NCBI RefSeq assembly: GCF_901709675.1
Contig: NC_051094.1
Location: forward strand, 248,001-312,000
Direction: 5' to 3'
Length of the DNA stretch: 64,000 bases
DNA from: Syngnathus acus
Lineage: Eukaryota > Chordata > Actinopteri > Syngnathiformes > Syngnathidae
The notes beneath the pieces were generated by a model, which was not told the DNA's origin, did no database searches, and saw only the letters and a program-made list of their open reading frames with translations. Position numbers and translations under genes: made by a program. Below, piece by piece: positions 1-28,719 of the stretch. Position 1 is the first letter of the stretch, and each line of letters starts with the position of its first letter.

Positions 1-15770
<15,770 letters not shown>

Positions 15771-15774
15771 AACA

Positions 15775-16420
15775 GCGTGTCACGAGCTCGGGCACGCATT
15801 GACACGCCAGCGGCGGCGGCGGCACGCTCCACCCCGGCCGGTCCCGCCTCCCGCGCGCTGGACCGTGGCCCGACGCTGAAAGGACCAGAAGCGAGAGTCG
15901 CACGCAGCCAGCGCGGGGTAATGCCTCACGCCGGCGGCGGCGGCAACAGCGCAATACACCTGACGTCCAAGGACACTGCAACAGATGCGACAGGGATGTG
16001 GGGAGAGAGGAATCCTGAAAGTCAACTCCACTCACCTTCGAGTGTACCCACATCTGTGAAAAAGACATTTGGGGGGGAAAGCGCCACAGTGGGCAAGATA
16101 AAAGCCAAAATGAGCCACTGACGGGAAAGGAAAAGGGGGAGCGAGAGAGAGAGCGCGCAGATGATGACAGGAGCAGTGAATGGATCCAAAAGAGCTCCCT
16201 CGGCAGGAGAGGCCAAGTAACAGAGCCAGCCAGAGAAAAGAAAAACCAAAGCCAGTCCAGACAGCCTTTCCCAAAGATAATCTCCACGTCGAAAGCGGGC
16301 GGGCGGGCGGGCCGGCCGCTCGGCCAATGAGCGGCTGTCGGTGTGCAGAGAGGGTGGATGTGAGAGCGGGAGGCGGCCAATCGGGAGGGAGTCAGTGGTG
16401 GAAACGTGCCAGCTGATAGT
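15775..16420. promoter_or_regulatory. GC/CpG-rich patch, candidate slc20a2 promoter or 5' exon region
   Basis: Dense CpG and CGG/GCC runs (15800-15960, 16295-16330) contrast with the AT-richer surroundings and lie ~3 kb upstream of the slc20a2 start codon. Vertebrate housekeeping promoters are commonly CpG-rich, so this is a candidate, but no TATA box, initiator or 5' exon was identified. Confidence 0.3.
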
Positions 16421-16429
16421 CGGTGTGGA

Positions 16430-19400
16430 CATTGAAAGCCACAACTTCTCATCCTAAAAATAAAAAGGTGGTGTGATGAGGAGGGCGACGTTGTGGATCT
16501 GTTCAATTGTGAAATTCCGCCGGGCACGATGATCATCAACTTGGCAGCGTGGAACCGACCGAGTGTGCTTTCATTCTGTCTTCAAGGGTCAAACGGAGAG
16601 CAGCGCTTACTCGTTCACCATTGATAAAAAGGTGAGCACGTGTGAATGGACAGGTCTCTGGCAGGTCAGGTCAGGTCCAACATTTCACACTTAGAAGCAA
16701 CAAAGTGAATTTGTTAAGTTAGCACAACAAGGCGTCCAAGAACGCAAACACACGGTCGCTAATTCAAAAGGGCCTACCGCTCGTTACAATGTATGCATTA
16801 TAAGTGGTCAAGAATAGACACGGCCACCGGTGATCTTTATATCGCTCCAGCGGAAGTAGTAAACACTTTCACCACAGGCGCTGACTAGCTAACGGTTAGC
16901 TAGTAAACAGCTTGCTGTCTTGACAAGCTCATTGGCTGGATCCCACCTTTCCAAAGCACACTTACAGTTACCACCTAAAGTGGCCAACAATAATCCGTAC
17001 ACATGCATTTTCTGGTTCCAATCTATTTTGATTGAATAAACTCAATTAACAGGACAATCTGGGGAAGATTCCATTGGTAAACGATTCAATGGCTGCAGCC
17101 CTGAGGTCGAGTCCAATCACATTTCCTATCATTCTGACAATAATTCTCGGTCATTCACCTCCTAGCAGGAGGCCATGATGCCGATGTGGCGACATTGTCT
17201 GGGTTACTCGGCCTGGTTGCGCACGACGGATCGCAGGCACGCCATCTCTGCCACAATTGTTCCTTTCAATCAAACATGGGCAAGTGCGTGCGTCTCTATG
17301 TGGCTGCGTTTTGTCGACCCGGCGGGGCCTGAGTCACAGCGGGGTCGTCATTCTCCAGACAAACAGCGGAGTCCGCTTGGCTTATGCTTGACAACAATGC
17401 CAGAGGAATACTTGACTGCCTGCTGCAGGAGTGAGCCCCGCATGATTAACTAACCAGTCAGAGGTGGGGGTTGTTGTTTTTGTTCTTCCTTCCAGACCTC
17501 AACTCTGTAATATTTTGCAATTCATGACAGATATAAATGCATCGAATCAAATGATTTCTGCTTCACTGATCCTTTCCCAACTTCCGTCAGCCCAATTCAT
17601 CCAAAGCCAAATCTTACTTACATACATGACTGAAGCAAAGGTATTTGCATGAGGTCCGGTGGAGTGTCGCCTTGCTCCTCTCCTCTCCTGTCCTCTCCTC
17701 TCCTCTCCTCTCCTCTCATTGATTTGTCCTTTGCGTCCGAGAGTTGTGAGCCGTGGCTCGTGTGGCTCTTCTGCTCTCGTCTCCTGTGCCGTGCCGTGCC
17801 GTGCCGTGCCGTTCTGTCCTCTCCTGTCCTGTCCCTCTCCGTGCCCCAACTGGCCCTGCCTGCTCCAAAGCCTTTCTGCGTCAGCTGCACCTGCTGACTC
17901 GGACTCTGCAAGTGCTCCGCAGCGGGGGGGCGCTGTTGCCTACGAGCCAAGTGCACGCGCATTCTGTGTGTTCAGTCAGACTCGCTCGAGTGAGGGAGGG
18001 GTGGTGATGGGTTCAAGAATGACGACAACAACAGCATGCATGACTGCAATAAGCATGTCTGTTTCAACACCGCGTCCAAAGCCTACACACGCGCGCAAAA
18101 ATGTTCGCTGCCTCTCACGTGATCTCACCACAGCCTCTTGACTTTTGTCCAAACATTTAATTGGTTTATTTGAGAACGTTGCCATACGCATAGCTCCTTA
18201 AATACCGTTGTGTATGTGACATGAATATTTTGGCGACTCTTTGCGGTAAATGTATACAAGTTGCTGGAGAGACTGTTTGGACGGCCAAATACACCCAATA
18301 CGTATTTTGCACACTAGGATGAGATGGCAATAAAACCATCGTTGTTAATATCTCGTTTCAGCTACAAGCTGGCGGGCATCTTTCGAGAGTTGAAATTCTA
18401 TCGAGTCCATTAAGAAAGGTATCTTGTGTAACGGACGGAAAGGGAGTTTGGCAAGCGACAAGATTTTGCTAGCTAGCACATTGTCAAGTTCAGTTGAAAA
18501 CCAAATCATCCACACTTTGGACTTGATCGACTCATACAATACATACATTTGACTGGCTTTTTGGACATTTGTTTCAAATGTCGATTTTTTAAAAAGGCTA
18601 TTAGTCATAAACGCAACAACAACAAGAACTCTGGAGCCATCTTTTTTTTTGGGTGGCCATATTAAGCGTCACACTCCAAAGAACGGACCGCCGGCCGGCC
18701 TCGGCAACAAACAAGGACGCCGACCACGTTACAACAGCAAACAATCAACACGCGCTACGTTCTGTTCAAATTGCGTTTTAAGGTCAGCTCTCTTTGGTTT
18801 CACTCGCCTTTTCCCAAATGGCAAAGTCACTTCTCACTTGACACTCTACTTTCTGTTTGTTGGAAAAGGTTTCAAAGAGCATCCAAAATAGGATGCTGCA
18901 CAAAGTGGAACACAGTCTATTGTTGGACAATCTGTTTGGATTTACATGTGTGACAATGACAATAAAGATCTATTCTATTCTATTCAGAATCAACAGTTTG
19001 CTCATGGAAATAATGACAAAAAGAGAAAACAAACGTTTTGGTGAACTGAGGGCAGACAAAATAGGCCGAGGTCTCGTGACATTTACTTGCGAGATATGTA
19101 TGTGACGGCGGCCGTGCAAGATACGCATTTACTTCCAACGATTGTTGAGATGTATTTTTTCACTATATTTGGTTTGGGTCTGTATGGTCAATCGTTTTGC
19201 GCATAACGTCCGACCGACATTGACCAAGAGTGCAGGCCCCGTTCTTTTCAAGACAACTCCCAATCCATACCTATCAATCATTCTGCCTTCTTCCATTTTG
19301 AATTGTATTCTCTGTCCTGTGTCCATGCAAGCTTTTTCCTCGCCTCCGTTGCCATGGCCCAGAAGCACTTCTCTTCCAAGAACCAGAAGCTGTACAAACT

Positions 19401-20290
19401 GGATAGCTTCATGCCTTCACCCCCCCACCATCTCATGAGTAAATTGTGTACGCAGCAGAGAAATGTTAATCTGGCTGTGGGCTCACAAGTACAGCAGCGC
19501 CAGAAAGTTCGACATAGCGACGTGCTTCCCCAAAGCTTAGCCTGGTCATCTAAGATGGCCAAAGCTCTGTACCAACATGTAAAGCGAGTGAAGACGCGTG
19601 GCATCGAGAACAAAGTGCCACGTCAATGGTGACATTTCATAGCAAAACTCCGGGGGATTGAGTGACCCCCCCCCCCCCCCCCGGCTTCTTAACCCAACTT
19701 AACACATAAGTGCCAAATGACTTGTTCTTGAGAAGGGACTACTCAATGTCTTTAACAAATGTTCACGTATGACTGTCACGTTACATAAGCCGGGCAAGTG
19801 AAAGGTGATCCGCGTGACCAGAGTCTGCTTTTAAGAAGACCACCACCACCACCACCGCCCGCCACCAGATTGACACTGTTGATTTTGAAATCAACATGAC
19901 AGATTTCGAGCTTCTCTCCCAAGCACAAGTTAAACACACACAAAGAATCTGTTGCTGTCTTGCTTTTAATAGCTCACTCAGAATGGCGACCAAACTGCGG
20001 GTACAAAGAACCTTAATTATAAATCATGCCTGGTCAGCAATAGAAATATCAGCGACAAACAATCATCCTTCTGGAAACAGGCAGCTCGCAAGATTTACTT
20101 TGTCTGCCTCTGGGCACTACATACATCCAAATATTTGTATACGGGCTGTGGAAAAGTCAGTCTTACATAACAAAAGAAGAAAAAAAAGATTTAAGATTTA
20201 TTATCATCATGACTTGCAATAAAATGTCGCGGCCTTCTCAGGATTTGTAAAATCCGCTGTCTGTATCTACATAGACAAACAGCCACGTAC
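16430..20290. other. intergenic stretch without recognisable genes
   Basis: Contains CTCCT (17682-17717) and GCCGT (17788-17812) pentanucleotide tracts, the tail of a dispersed repeat at 18938-18985 and a poly-C run at 19665-19682. Open frames here are short and have no family signature. Confidence 0.5.
18938..18985 (+). repeat. 3' tail of a dispersed SINE/LINE-type repeat (partial)
   Basis: TTACATGTGTGACAATGACA followed by ATAAAGATC and (TATTC)n. The same 3' end occurs at 25714-25795 (plus) and 23951-24031 (minus), marking one repeat family with an ATTCT tail. Confidence 0.7.
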
Positions 20291-20293
20291 AGT

Positions 20294-20319
20294 AAGAGAG
20301 AGAGAGCGAGAGCGAGAGC

Positions 20320-20346
<27 letters not shown>
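20294..20346. repeat. (GA)n microsatellite
   Basis: GAGAGC/GAGA tract of ~50 bp. Confidence 0.9.
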
Positions 20347-20350
<4 letters not shown>

Positions 20351-20379
20351 CCCGCTAAGCTGGATCTATTGGCCTGTGC

Positions 20380-20626
20380 CCTCCTGCTCCTAATCCTGGC
20401 TTTCAGCACATGACCCAGCTAACAGTATTAGAGGGGGGCGCTTTGATTAGGGCCTGGGGGGGTCCCGTACACCTCCAGCAATGGCTTCCTTGGGCTCAGA
20501 CGCACGGCCCGTATTAACGGCGCATTTGACCTTGGCCGGCGCGCAAGGGCCTCCCTCCCACGACCGTTTAGGCACGAGGCCGCTCGGATTAGGTTGGCCG
20601 CTCAGTGGGTCAGCGGATTAGCAACT
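20380..20626. other. GC-rich block with GGATTA/GATTAG motifs, candidate non-coding element
   Basis: No coding potential. Contains GATTAGGG near 20444, GGATTAGG at 20586 and GGATTAGC at 20615, all bicoid-type homeodomain cores. It ends where the 197-bp tandem duplication begins. Confidence 0.25.
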
Positions 20627-21020
20627 TGGGCGCGCTGTTATTTGAAGGTCAAAACCAAGGGTAATGCTCCAAATGGAATGGCTAGTGCTGGAGGGCTGGG
20701 GACTTTCCTAATGTTTAGGATGTGCCTCCGTCTCATTGAAAACACATTTCATTCTGGTTCATGACGGGATTCCTATTATTGTAAAGCACTTGTTCAAAAG
20801 TGTGTAGTACATACATGACTAAATGGGCGCGCTGTTATTTGAAGGTCAAAACCAAGGGTAATGCTCCAAATGGAATGGCTAGTGCTGGAGGGCTGGGGAC
20901 TTTCCTAATGTTTAGGATGTGCCTCCGTCTCATTGAAAACACATTTCATTCTGGTTCATGACGGGATTCCTATTATTGTAAAGCACTTGTTCAAAAGTGT
21001 GTAGTACATACATGACTAAA
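20627..21020. repeat. perfect tandem duplication, 2 x 197 bp
   Basis: The unit beginning TGGGCGCGCTGTTATTTGAA at 20627 is repeated from 20824 and ends in ACATGACTAAA. I found no difference between the copies by eye. The sequence is complex, not simple repeat, so this is a recent segmental duplication or an assembly artefact. Confidence 0.93.
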
Positions 21021-23950
21021 TGTCACTTCTCTTCAGTCATGACGAAAGTCAATCGTCTTTCAAATGACATGGTGGTTGATTATGATTTCAAATTGGATGC
21101 TTTCTTCCTCCATTGTTGTCTATTGAAAAGGGTAAGCAGGAAGTTTGCCCGTGCAACTCAACAATGGTGACACTATCGGTACGGCACAATCGGACAAGAA
21201 TCCTCAAAGGAATGCACCCGTCCGTAATCCTCACAGGAAACAAAACAAACAGCAAGCAAGCAAATGCGCACTTGTTTCCATGTGGGCACATGCGCACATT
21301 GACAGGAAAAGAACAGGATTTGGTGCTAATGTGCAAACATTACGTGGACAGCTTTGAAGAAAGAGCGTCCGCAGCATTTCCCGTCCGTCCTGGAGCCGCA
21401 ATCATCAGAACGTGTGAAACCTTAGCAAGATGTCAGCAGCTGTTTGGCACGGGAACGACATTCAAGCGAGCGAGCGGGCGGGCGCTTGTCCTACTGAAAA
21501 AGATGAACCCAAAGAAGATTTGACTTTGATTTGATGCTATCTTTATGTCACTAGAATGTCTTATCTGAGGGAATTGCGTCACGAAATACAAGTAGTGTAC
21601 TAGCGGCAATTGTTTATGTTTCAACCAGCTCACGTGTGCCCTTAGGACTTGAAGGAAGAGACACCATTGAGGACGGACTGATGTCAACTCTGTTGGTTGG
21701 TTGTGTGTCAGTTAGCAGAACAAATTCAACTCTGGTCTTCAGTGCATAGCGCATAACTTCATTCCTCTCTTATCTTGAGTCATGTGCACTAAATTGTCTT
21801 TGGTCGAACCCCTCGCTGAATTTCACCACCACCACCACCACCACCAGACAAACTAGCCCCAGCCACCTCCCAAGCCCGCCCGCCGCCGCGGCCCGAGGTG
21901 TCGTGTTGCTCGCTAAAGACGTCGGTTGACGATTTGGCTGGAAATAGCAACGTGACATGGCCGGTGAGCCAGCTGCTCGTCCTTACATGGAGCCCTGCCC
22001 TGACCCTCCAGTCAAATTCGGGCTGGGCTGGGCTGGGCTGGAGCAGAAACCACGTGAACCAAAGGAGACAGGCGGCCTAACAGCACCGAGCGCAGCGTCA
22101 GCAGCTTGAAAAAGGACAAACCTGACTCAAGAATACACAGGCCAATAATGTTTCCCGACTTCCACTGGGTGTTTCTGACAATGCTTTGCTACCTCAACCA
22201 CCCAAAATGACCCGGAGCCCGAGCCTTGAAATCGTGACTCGTCCGAGTCGAGCGGACGCTCCCAATTAGACTTCAGACTAAGGGAGAGTCGTCGGGAAAT
22301 AAAAAGAAAGCGCGTCTTCGTTGGATCGGCCTCGTCATTAGCGTGGCTAACAACACGTCGGTCGGCACGGCAGACAAACAAGAGACGCTCTGCTCTGCTC
22401 TGCTCGTGCGTGGATGGGGAGCGTGCGACTCCCACAAGAAACACTAAAGGCTCTCCAGGACCCAGTCGAGAGGGTGAAATTGAGCCAAAAAACAGCAAGA
22501 AAAGGAGAAAACATTGCTGTCCTGTTTTTAGGAGCAAAGCTTAACATACAGACATACAGAAGGACAAGAACGGAAGCCAGCTAACCGTGGGCAGGCAGGC
22601 AGTATGACAACACATCGACCTGAGCGTGATTACCATTCAATTCTTTTCCACACAAACACACACATTTGAATCACGGAGCAGCGACAATGACACAAACGCT
22701 ATCAATGATTGCTCAACGATTTCCTGGAAGCAAAATAACAGCACAAATATTTCAAAGGTAATTGGAGGCTGATGCAAAGCACCAATTTGCAGAAATGCTT
22801 TGGATGAATTGGACTGCTGCCCTGCCCTGCCCTGCCCTGCTCTGCTCTCACTGAAATGAAAAAGCTGAGCTGCCATTTCTCACCATTTGTTTTCAGCCTC
22901 TCTTGGTGTCTACCATATGAAACCGTGACACCTTTTCAGCACATAGTCTGGTGTATAGTACGTGGCCTAAGCTTGCCGTTTGGCTGGCAAAGCTCAAACA
23001 ACAATGCTTTTCTTCCAGTTTCCAGCCATGTTTTCCTGCTGCTGTCTGTTTGTTTGACCTTTTGGGAGCGACAATGTCAAATGTTGTCAGCTCGAAATGA
23101 CTCATGGCAACCGCAACAAAGGAACGCTGTAGGCCACGTGCGGCGACGTACCATATCTAGCCCTACATCAAGCGTGAGCGTTTCCTCTCCGCCGCCGTCG
23201 TCGTCATGCCGTGTTGTCATTGCGATGACAGGCGAGGGAGGACATAAGCGCACGATTGTGCTTCAAGGACGCTGGGAGGTGGCAGACTGTTGGCTGACAC
23301 CGCCAGACGCCAGCAACGAGAAGCCCGCCGGCGTCCCGCAGCATTGTCATGGAAACCAGAAGAGAACGCCTTTTCTATGCATGGCCTTCTCTTTTTCCTG
23401 TTTGTTCCTGCTCATCCATTTTGGGGGGGGGGGGGGGGGGGGGGCTCGCGCGAAGATAACAAAAGCATATCGAATCGAATGACTTGATTGTCATTGGACA
23501 ACTGACGAGATTCACGCTGTCATTACGGGGAAATTGCGCCTTTCAGAAAATCGAACTTTACATGACAAGCAGCATTGTGTCTTTCTTCAATGGAGGCTGC
23601 TAATACAGTGGATAGTTGCAGAATAAATATTTGATTTCAGAACCGTCATCATGTGATCTGTGTCACCTGGCTTAGCATGTCAACTATAGTGAAACATCAA
23701 TTGATAGGAAATAAAAACTTTCAGCCATTTAAAATAAAGGTGCGTTCAACAGTACACACCTAGCTTGCTATAAGTGAATGATATTGCAAAGTGCATTTGA
23801 AACAGCGGAGGAATTTGAATGGCAACTTTGGCCCAGTCCAAATCACCTTCTTTTGAAATCCACTCGACCGGACAATACGTATGACGACAAAGAAGTCCGA
23901 AAGCAACAAAGCCATCCGTCACAGAGTGACTTTGACCGTCACGGCTGTAG
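21021..23950. other. intergenic stretch without recognisable genes
   Basis: Contains a CCA run (21822-21846), a GGGCT run (22022-22040), a CCCTG run (22817-22840) and a poly-G tract at 23424-23443. No protein family or RNA gene was recognised. Confidence 0.5.
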
Positions 23951-24031
23951 AGAATAGAATAGATGTTTATTGTCATTGTCACACATGTACAACGAAATTT
24001 AAAAAGTGCCAACCCATCAGTGCATGAATAC
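23951..24031 (-). repeat. 3' tail of dispersed repeat, reverse copy
   Basis: Reverse copy of the 25714-25795 sequence: AGAATAGAATAGATGTTTAT, then TTGTCATTGTCACACATGTA and a GTGCCAACCCATCAGTGCAT block. Confidence 0.75.
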
Positions 24032-24039
24032 AAATAAAT

Positions 24040-24150
24040 ACCGTTTTTTCCATGTATAATACGCACCCTAAAAATGGCATGTCGATGCTGGAAAAAAGCC
24101 TGTACCCATGTATAATACGCACCCAAACTGTTGTGAAATAAAATATTACC
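24040..24150. repeat. internal direct repeat with CCATGTATAATACGCACCC
   Basis: CCATGTATAATACGCACCC occurs at about 24050 and again at about 24106 (as CCCATGTATAATACGCACCC). This motif recurs in fish genomes as part of a dispersed DNA-transposon-like repeat; the family is not identified. Confidence 0.5.
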
Positions 24151-24571
24151 TGTAATACGCATTTAGGTAGAGAACTGAACTCTCGATCTTTATATAGCTG
24201 ACGTGTCTTGCGCATCCGTTCTGCACATCTGTAATGGCGGCCTCCGTATGAATTTTACTGACGAAGTGTGTTGGGCAGGATGGCTGAATGCGATGCGCGA
24301 TTGACAACAAACAAGAAGAAAGGTGATTTCAAGTTTTATTTCGAGGGAGATTTTCTTCCTCTTCTTCTTCTTCAAAAAAAAAAGAATTGTACGAATTGTA
24401 AGAATTGGAACGTTATCGTCGGAGCGCATCCAACAAGAGTTGGATTTTGGTCACGAGTGCAACTTAAGTGTGACCACAATGAAGCCAGTGTGTTCACTAA
24501 GGTGTTCATCAAATGGCCGGTCGGCCGGCCGTCTGAGGAACCTGGGGAGGGAATCAAGTAGTACATTCTGT

Positions 24572-24618
24572 ACTTTGTTCAAGTGACGAGACAAGGTGTC
24601 TCGTCACTTGAACAAAGT
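24572..24618. repeat. perfect 22-bp-arm palindrome with 3-bp loop
   Basis: The arm starting ACTTTGTTCAAGTGACGAGA is followed by AGG and then by its exact reverse complement. No flanking coding frame explains it. Confidence 0.95.
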
Positions 24619-25713
24619 GAGCAAAGCTCCTCCAACATGTCAACATGCGGGCTACCGAGAAAGTAAGCTCACCACCATGAAAACTGCTCTGACTCTGCAT
24701 TCTCACCATTGCGTTCAACATGAAAACATTACACAATGGACTCCAAGCACCTGATCCCCCCCCCCACACATGCAAAGCTATTTTGCTTTGGTCAACGCTC
24801 CATCAATACTTTTGACGAGCAAAAATGAGAACATTCCAAAAGTTATGTTCTTGGATCCTCATGTGAAAATCTTTTCTTCAATCTTTTTTCCTTGACAAAA
24901 AGGTCAGACAAGAGTCACGTAAGAGTCTCTAACGCGCCTGCCTCAATGTGAACCAGCTACCATCCCACTCGATTGGACTTTTGAAGAGGGCTCGGCACTT
25001 TTTCCATGTAGTCCGTCAAACAAAGGCTTGGTTTGGACATACGGCTACAAAATGCTGCACGGGTACATTCATGGCACGCATGCAGTCGATTCTACTCGCC
25101 CAGCCTGTAAAACGGCCGCTAAATACACTCATCACAGACTCCAAATTGACTCCGAATTGAGGATGCTGCAAGTCAAGTTTCGTTTTGCTCACTTGGGTCA
25201 CCTTATTCGTTTTCAGCTCATGCCGCTAAATCATCAGAAAAGGACGTGAGTCAGCGTTTCAATCCCTTTTGACTTATTTTAACATCTGCATTGTGATGGA
25301 AAGATTCAGTGCTTCATTTTTGGTTCAGTCCATGTAACCGGCCGTGCCCCAAGTTAATAAAGGCTTTACGATAGTCGGAACATGTTGAGTCAAAAAAATC
25401 AATCAATAAATCCTTGCGTGAGAGCACGCACGCATCTCAACAGCTCTTTTCACCTGTGCGCACAAAGGCGGGCGGGATCTGCTCAACAAACATAGTAGGT
25501 GAGACCGTGAGAGGGTGTGAAGAAATAAACTGCTGTCGAAGACAGCCATGTTGTACAGGAAAGGAAAAGGCGGGAACGGCGGGCTCTTCCTCGCCATATC
25601 GGACACGGCTTTGCATGGCATCACGCCAGCGTGTTGGTGTGTGTGCATACGTAGCTGCCTATTTCTTATTTTTTTTATCTTTTTATTCGATTTATTCGAT
25701 TTATTTTTTATTT

Positions 25714-25795
25714 TATGCACTGATGGGTTGGCACTTTTTAAATGTCGTTGTACATGTGTGACAATGACAATAAAGATCTATTCTATTCTATTCTA
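25714..25795 (+). repeat. 3' tail of dispersed SINE/LINE-type repeat with (TATTC)n end
   Basis: TGCACTGATGGGTTGGCACT leads into a GTTGTACATGTGTGACAATG block and ATAAAGATC plus TATTC repeats. It matches the copies at 18938 and 23951. Confidence 0.75.
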
Positions 25796-25917
25796 TAAAG
25801 ACGGAAGTCATTCATCTACCTATCTTATCTGAATGCGCTTTCATGTCTGCTTTAAAACGTTTACAATCTGTGTCTTTCAGTTCTGATCAAGTTTTCAAGA
25901 GGCGTGAAGCCGTTGGT

Positions 25918-26160
<243 letters not shown>

Positions 26161-26989
26161 CCCCTTTTTCTTTGGATGAAAACAACCGAAAAGGCCCTTT
26201 TCTGCTTTCTTATCAGTAGATGATGATTAATTATTAACTCCCAAACTCCACGCTGAGCATTTGTTGCCCCTGCAATTGCCAGTATGTTTTGTTGCTGTGG
26301 TTATAGTAGCGAATAATAATGACATTTCATTCAATCAAAACACCACCGTGCAGTGTTTGAAATGATTCAAATAAATAAGGAAACAAGCTCGAATGTTTAA
26401 TCTGACCTCTGACTGGTGACCAACATTGGGATTTGACTGGAAATGTTGAATTTTGTCAGAAGCCAGTAGGGAGCTAGATACGTACAGTAGGTGTCCACTT
26501 TGATTGCTTATCACAATCAACACAGTACAATAGTCTTGCTATAAATAGACTGTCATATTTTTGCATTTTGTGATTGTCTTGTCGCTGTTAGATGGATTGT
26601 GATGCAGGGTGTTCCTGCGATTCTTTCCACCTCCTGCATACTCACTCCTTTTGTATGGTGGAAAATCTATCTATCATGTTGACAATGGCATTGGCTCCCT
26701 CCCTCTTTGGTAGAAAGAACATAATGGGTGTCTGGCTCCTCAAAGGCAATCAACAGGGACTTCATTAAATAAAATAGGGAACACGCTAGCAGAGGCCCAA
26801 ACAAGATCTTGGCTTTTAGCGAGAGCACACTGTACATTTTTGGAGCAGATTAGAATTGGCATGACGGCACATCGGGGCATAATACTCTTTGGTAGAATAC
26901 AGATAGATGTATAGCTTTTGTTTAAAATAAATAAATAAAAAGAGGACCTTGAAAAAAAAAAAAATCGCAAAAATCACTATAGGGGGGGC

Positions 26990-27165
26990 GCATTCCTACA
27001 TGTTTTCCAAGTTTCCCTCGTTCAACACACCTGAACATGTTTTCCAAGTTTCCCTGGTTCAACACACCTGATTCAATGATCAGGCTCCTGCAGAACGTGA
27101 GGATGAACTGATCACTTGAATCAGGTGTGTTGAACGAGGGAAACTTGGAAAACATGTAGGAATGC
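26990..27165. mobile_element. foldback/MITE-like element with 45-bp perfect inverted repeats
   Basis: The arm 26990-27034 (GCATTCCTACATGTTTTCCA...) is the exact reverse complement of 27121-27165. A second, near-identical direct copy of the arm (one mismatch seen in its core) lies at about 27037-27078. Flanking CGCCCCGAGGACTGGACTTT and GAGACCCCTGCTG resemble sequence that accompanies non-autonomous DNA elements in fish. Confidence 0.8.
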
Positions 27166-27550
27166 GGCCCCCCCGCCCGCCCCGAGGACTGGACTTTGAG
27201 ACCCCTGCTGCAGGGGATGACGACCGCTTTGCCACGGTGCACATTGCGCATGCGCAGCGAACACACTCTTGCGGCGTCAACAGAGTGAAATGAACTCGCG
27301 TGATTAACAGTCAAACGAACAGCCGTATACAAACCCGAAAAAAATCATTGGGAAAGAAAAAAAAAAACAGCCAAGCGTTCGCCCTCGCTTATATGGTCCA
27401 CTTTCCCACATTAGCGGGGACTTGGAGCCGCAGCCGGCTTTTTTAGTCCAAAATGTGCGCTATTGTGGGTTGGGGAAGTCCCGCACGTGCCAGCTTTGGC
27501 GTGCTTTTACTTGCTGCCACGGGACAAGCGGACGGACGGACGGACATACA

Positions 27551-27586
<36 letters not shown>

Positions 27587-27593
27587 ACACAGA
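27551..27593. repeat. (CA)n microsatellite
   Basis: Short CA repeat; a (CACAA)n tract lies at 27748-27776. Confidence 0.9.
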
Positions 27594-27859
27594 ACATCTC
27601 CAAATGAGACACGAGCGTGTCCTTGCACGGAGAAAAAGCTGCGTGACTTTGGAGCCACGCACGGCGTCTGATTTGTAATCCACGCGTACAACGAACGCAT
27701 TCGGCCCAGGGCCCCGTTCCTCCTTGAACGCAGGCGGGCGGGCGGACACACACACACACAACACAACACAACACAAGACAATACAGCAAGCTAGCTCCTA
27801 ATAAGAGAAACAGTCCCCTAGCAACAAAGGCGGGTTGAAGGGAATATCGGACAAGGTAC

Positions 27860-28130
27860 TTACCGAATGGATCAAACGCCTCGAAGCGAGAAGTATTCAG
27901 CGCCGAGTCTCGACTCTCTCGCCGTCCGTATGTTCGTTCCCCCTATAGAGGTTCCGGTGGAAAAATGTCACGGATTCCAGCGGTCGGTTGGCCGGCCGGC
28001 CTGTCGGGTCGGGTCGGTCGCCTCCCCCGCCCTGCTCTGCTCTGCTTCTGTCTCGGGTGCGTGATGTCTGTTTGCCCGCTTCACTCGGAGCCTCTCTCAC
28101 GCCACCATGTTGCCAACGCCGCCAATGTCG
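27860..28130. promoter_or_regulatory. GC-rich patch, possible promoter
   Basis: CpG-rich sequence with GGTCGGGTCGGTCG and repeated CTGCTCTG. It might be a promoter or 5' exon of an unplaced transcript. No splice-linked coding exon was found. Confidence 0.2.
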
Positions 28131-28232
28131 CCTGGTACTGGGCTTCGACTCTCATCCGGGCGTTCAGAGGATTGAGCCGAGAACACTCGGGAGGGATGAC
28201 AGCTTTGGGATGGATGGAGGGAGGAGGAGGGA

Positions 28233-28275
28233 AGGAAGGAAGGAAGGAAGGAAGGAAGGAAGGAAAGAAGGAAGG
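28233..28275. repeat. (GGAA)n microsatellite
   Basis: About ten GGAA units. Confidence 0.9.
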
Positions 28276-28630
28276 GGGCGGTCGTCAGAGGCTGAGTGGT
28301 GGTCATTCAGCTCGACTGTACGGGGGGGGCGGGACACTGATCATAACGAACAAAATGTCTTTAACCTAGTTGTTCCAAATTCACAATCGGTGCATAGCGG
28401 TGAGTTGAATGTGGTTCGCTGGAAGATCATTTTTTTATTATCATTATTTCCAGCACTGCAGTGGCTCCAAAACACATCGTCACTCACATTGTGTCTTGAT
28501 AAAGGAAGGATCATGTCAACAGTGAATCAGTGATCATGTTAAATCGCGCTAAATGTGTCACGCAGCCATTGTAGTAACAGACATGTGCACAGGGGCTTCT
28601 TGTTACGTAACCAGTCCAACCGGCCAACAA

Positions 28631-28631
<1 letters not shown>

Positions 28632-28685
<54 letters not shown>

Positions 28686-28717
28686 TGTGCGTGCGTGCGT
28701 GCGTGCGTGCGTGCGTG
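28632..28717. repeat. (GT)n followed by (GTGC)n microsatellite
   Basis: About 24 GT units then seven GTGC units. Confidence 0.93.
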
Positions 28718-28719
28718 GG

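Noticed and set aside
19142-19632. Cluster of ~100-residue open frames on both strands
   Set aside because: No recognisable motif, no codon-use signal and no plausible splice partners.
24268-24586. Possible transposase start (MAECDARLTTNKKK)
   Set aside because: Short frame in a repeat-like context, but no transposase motif could be recognised; not supported.
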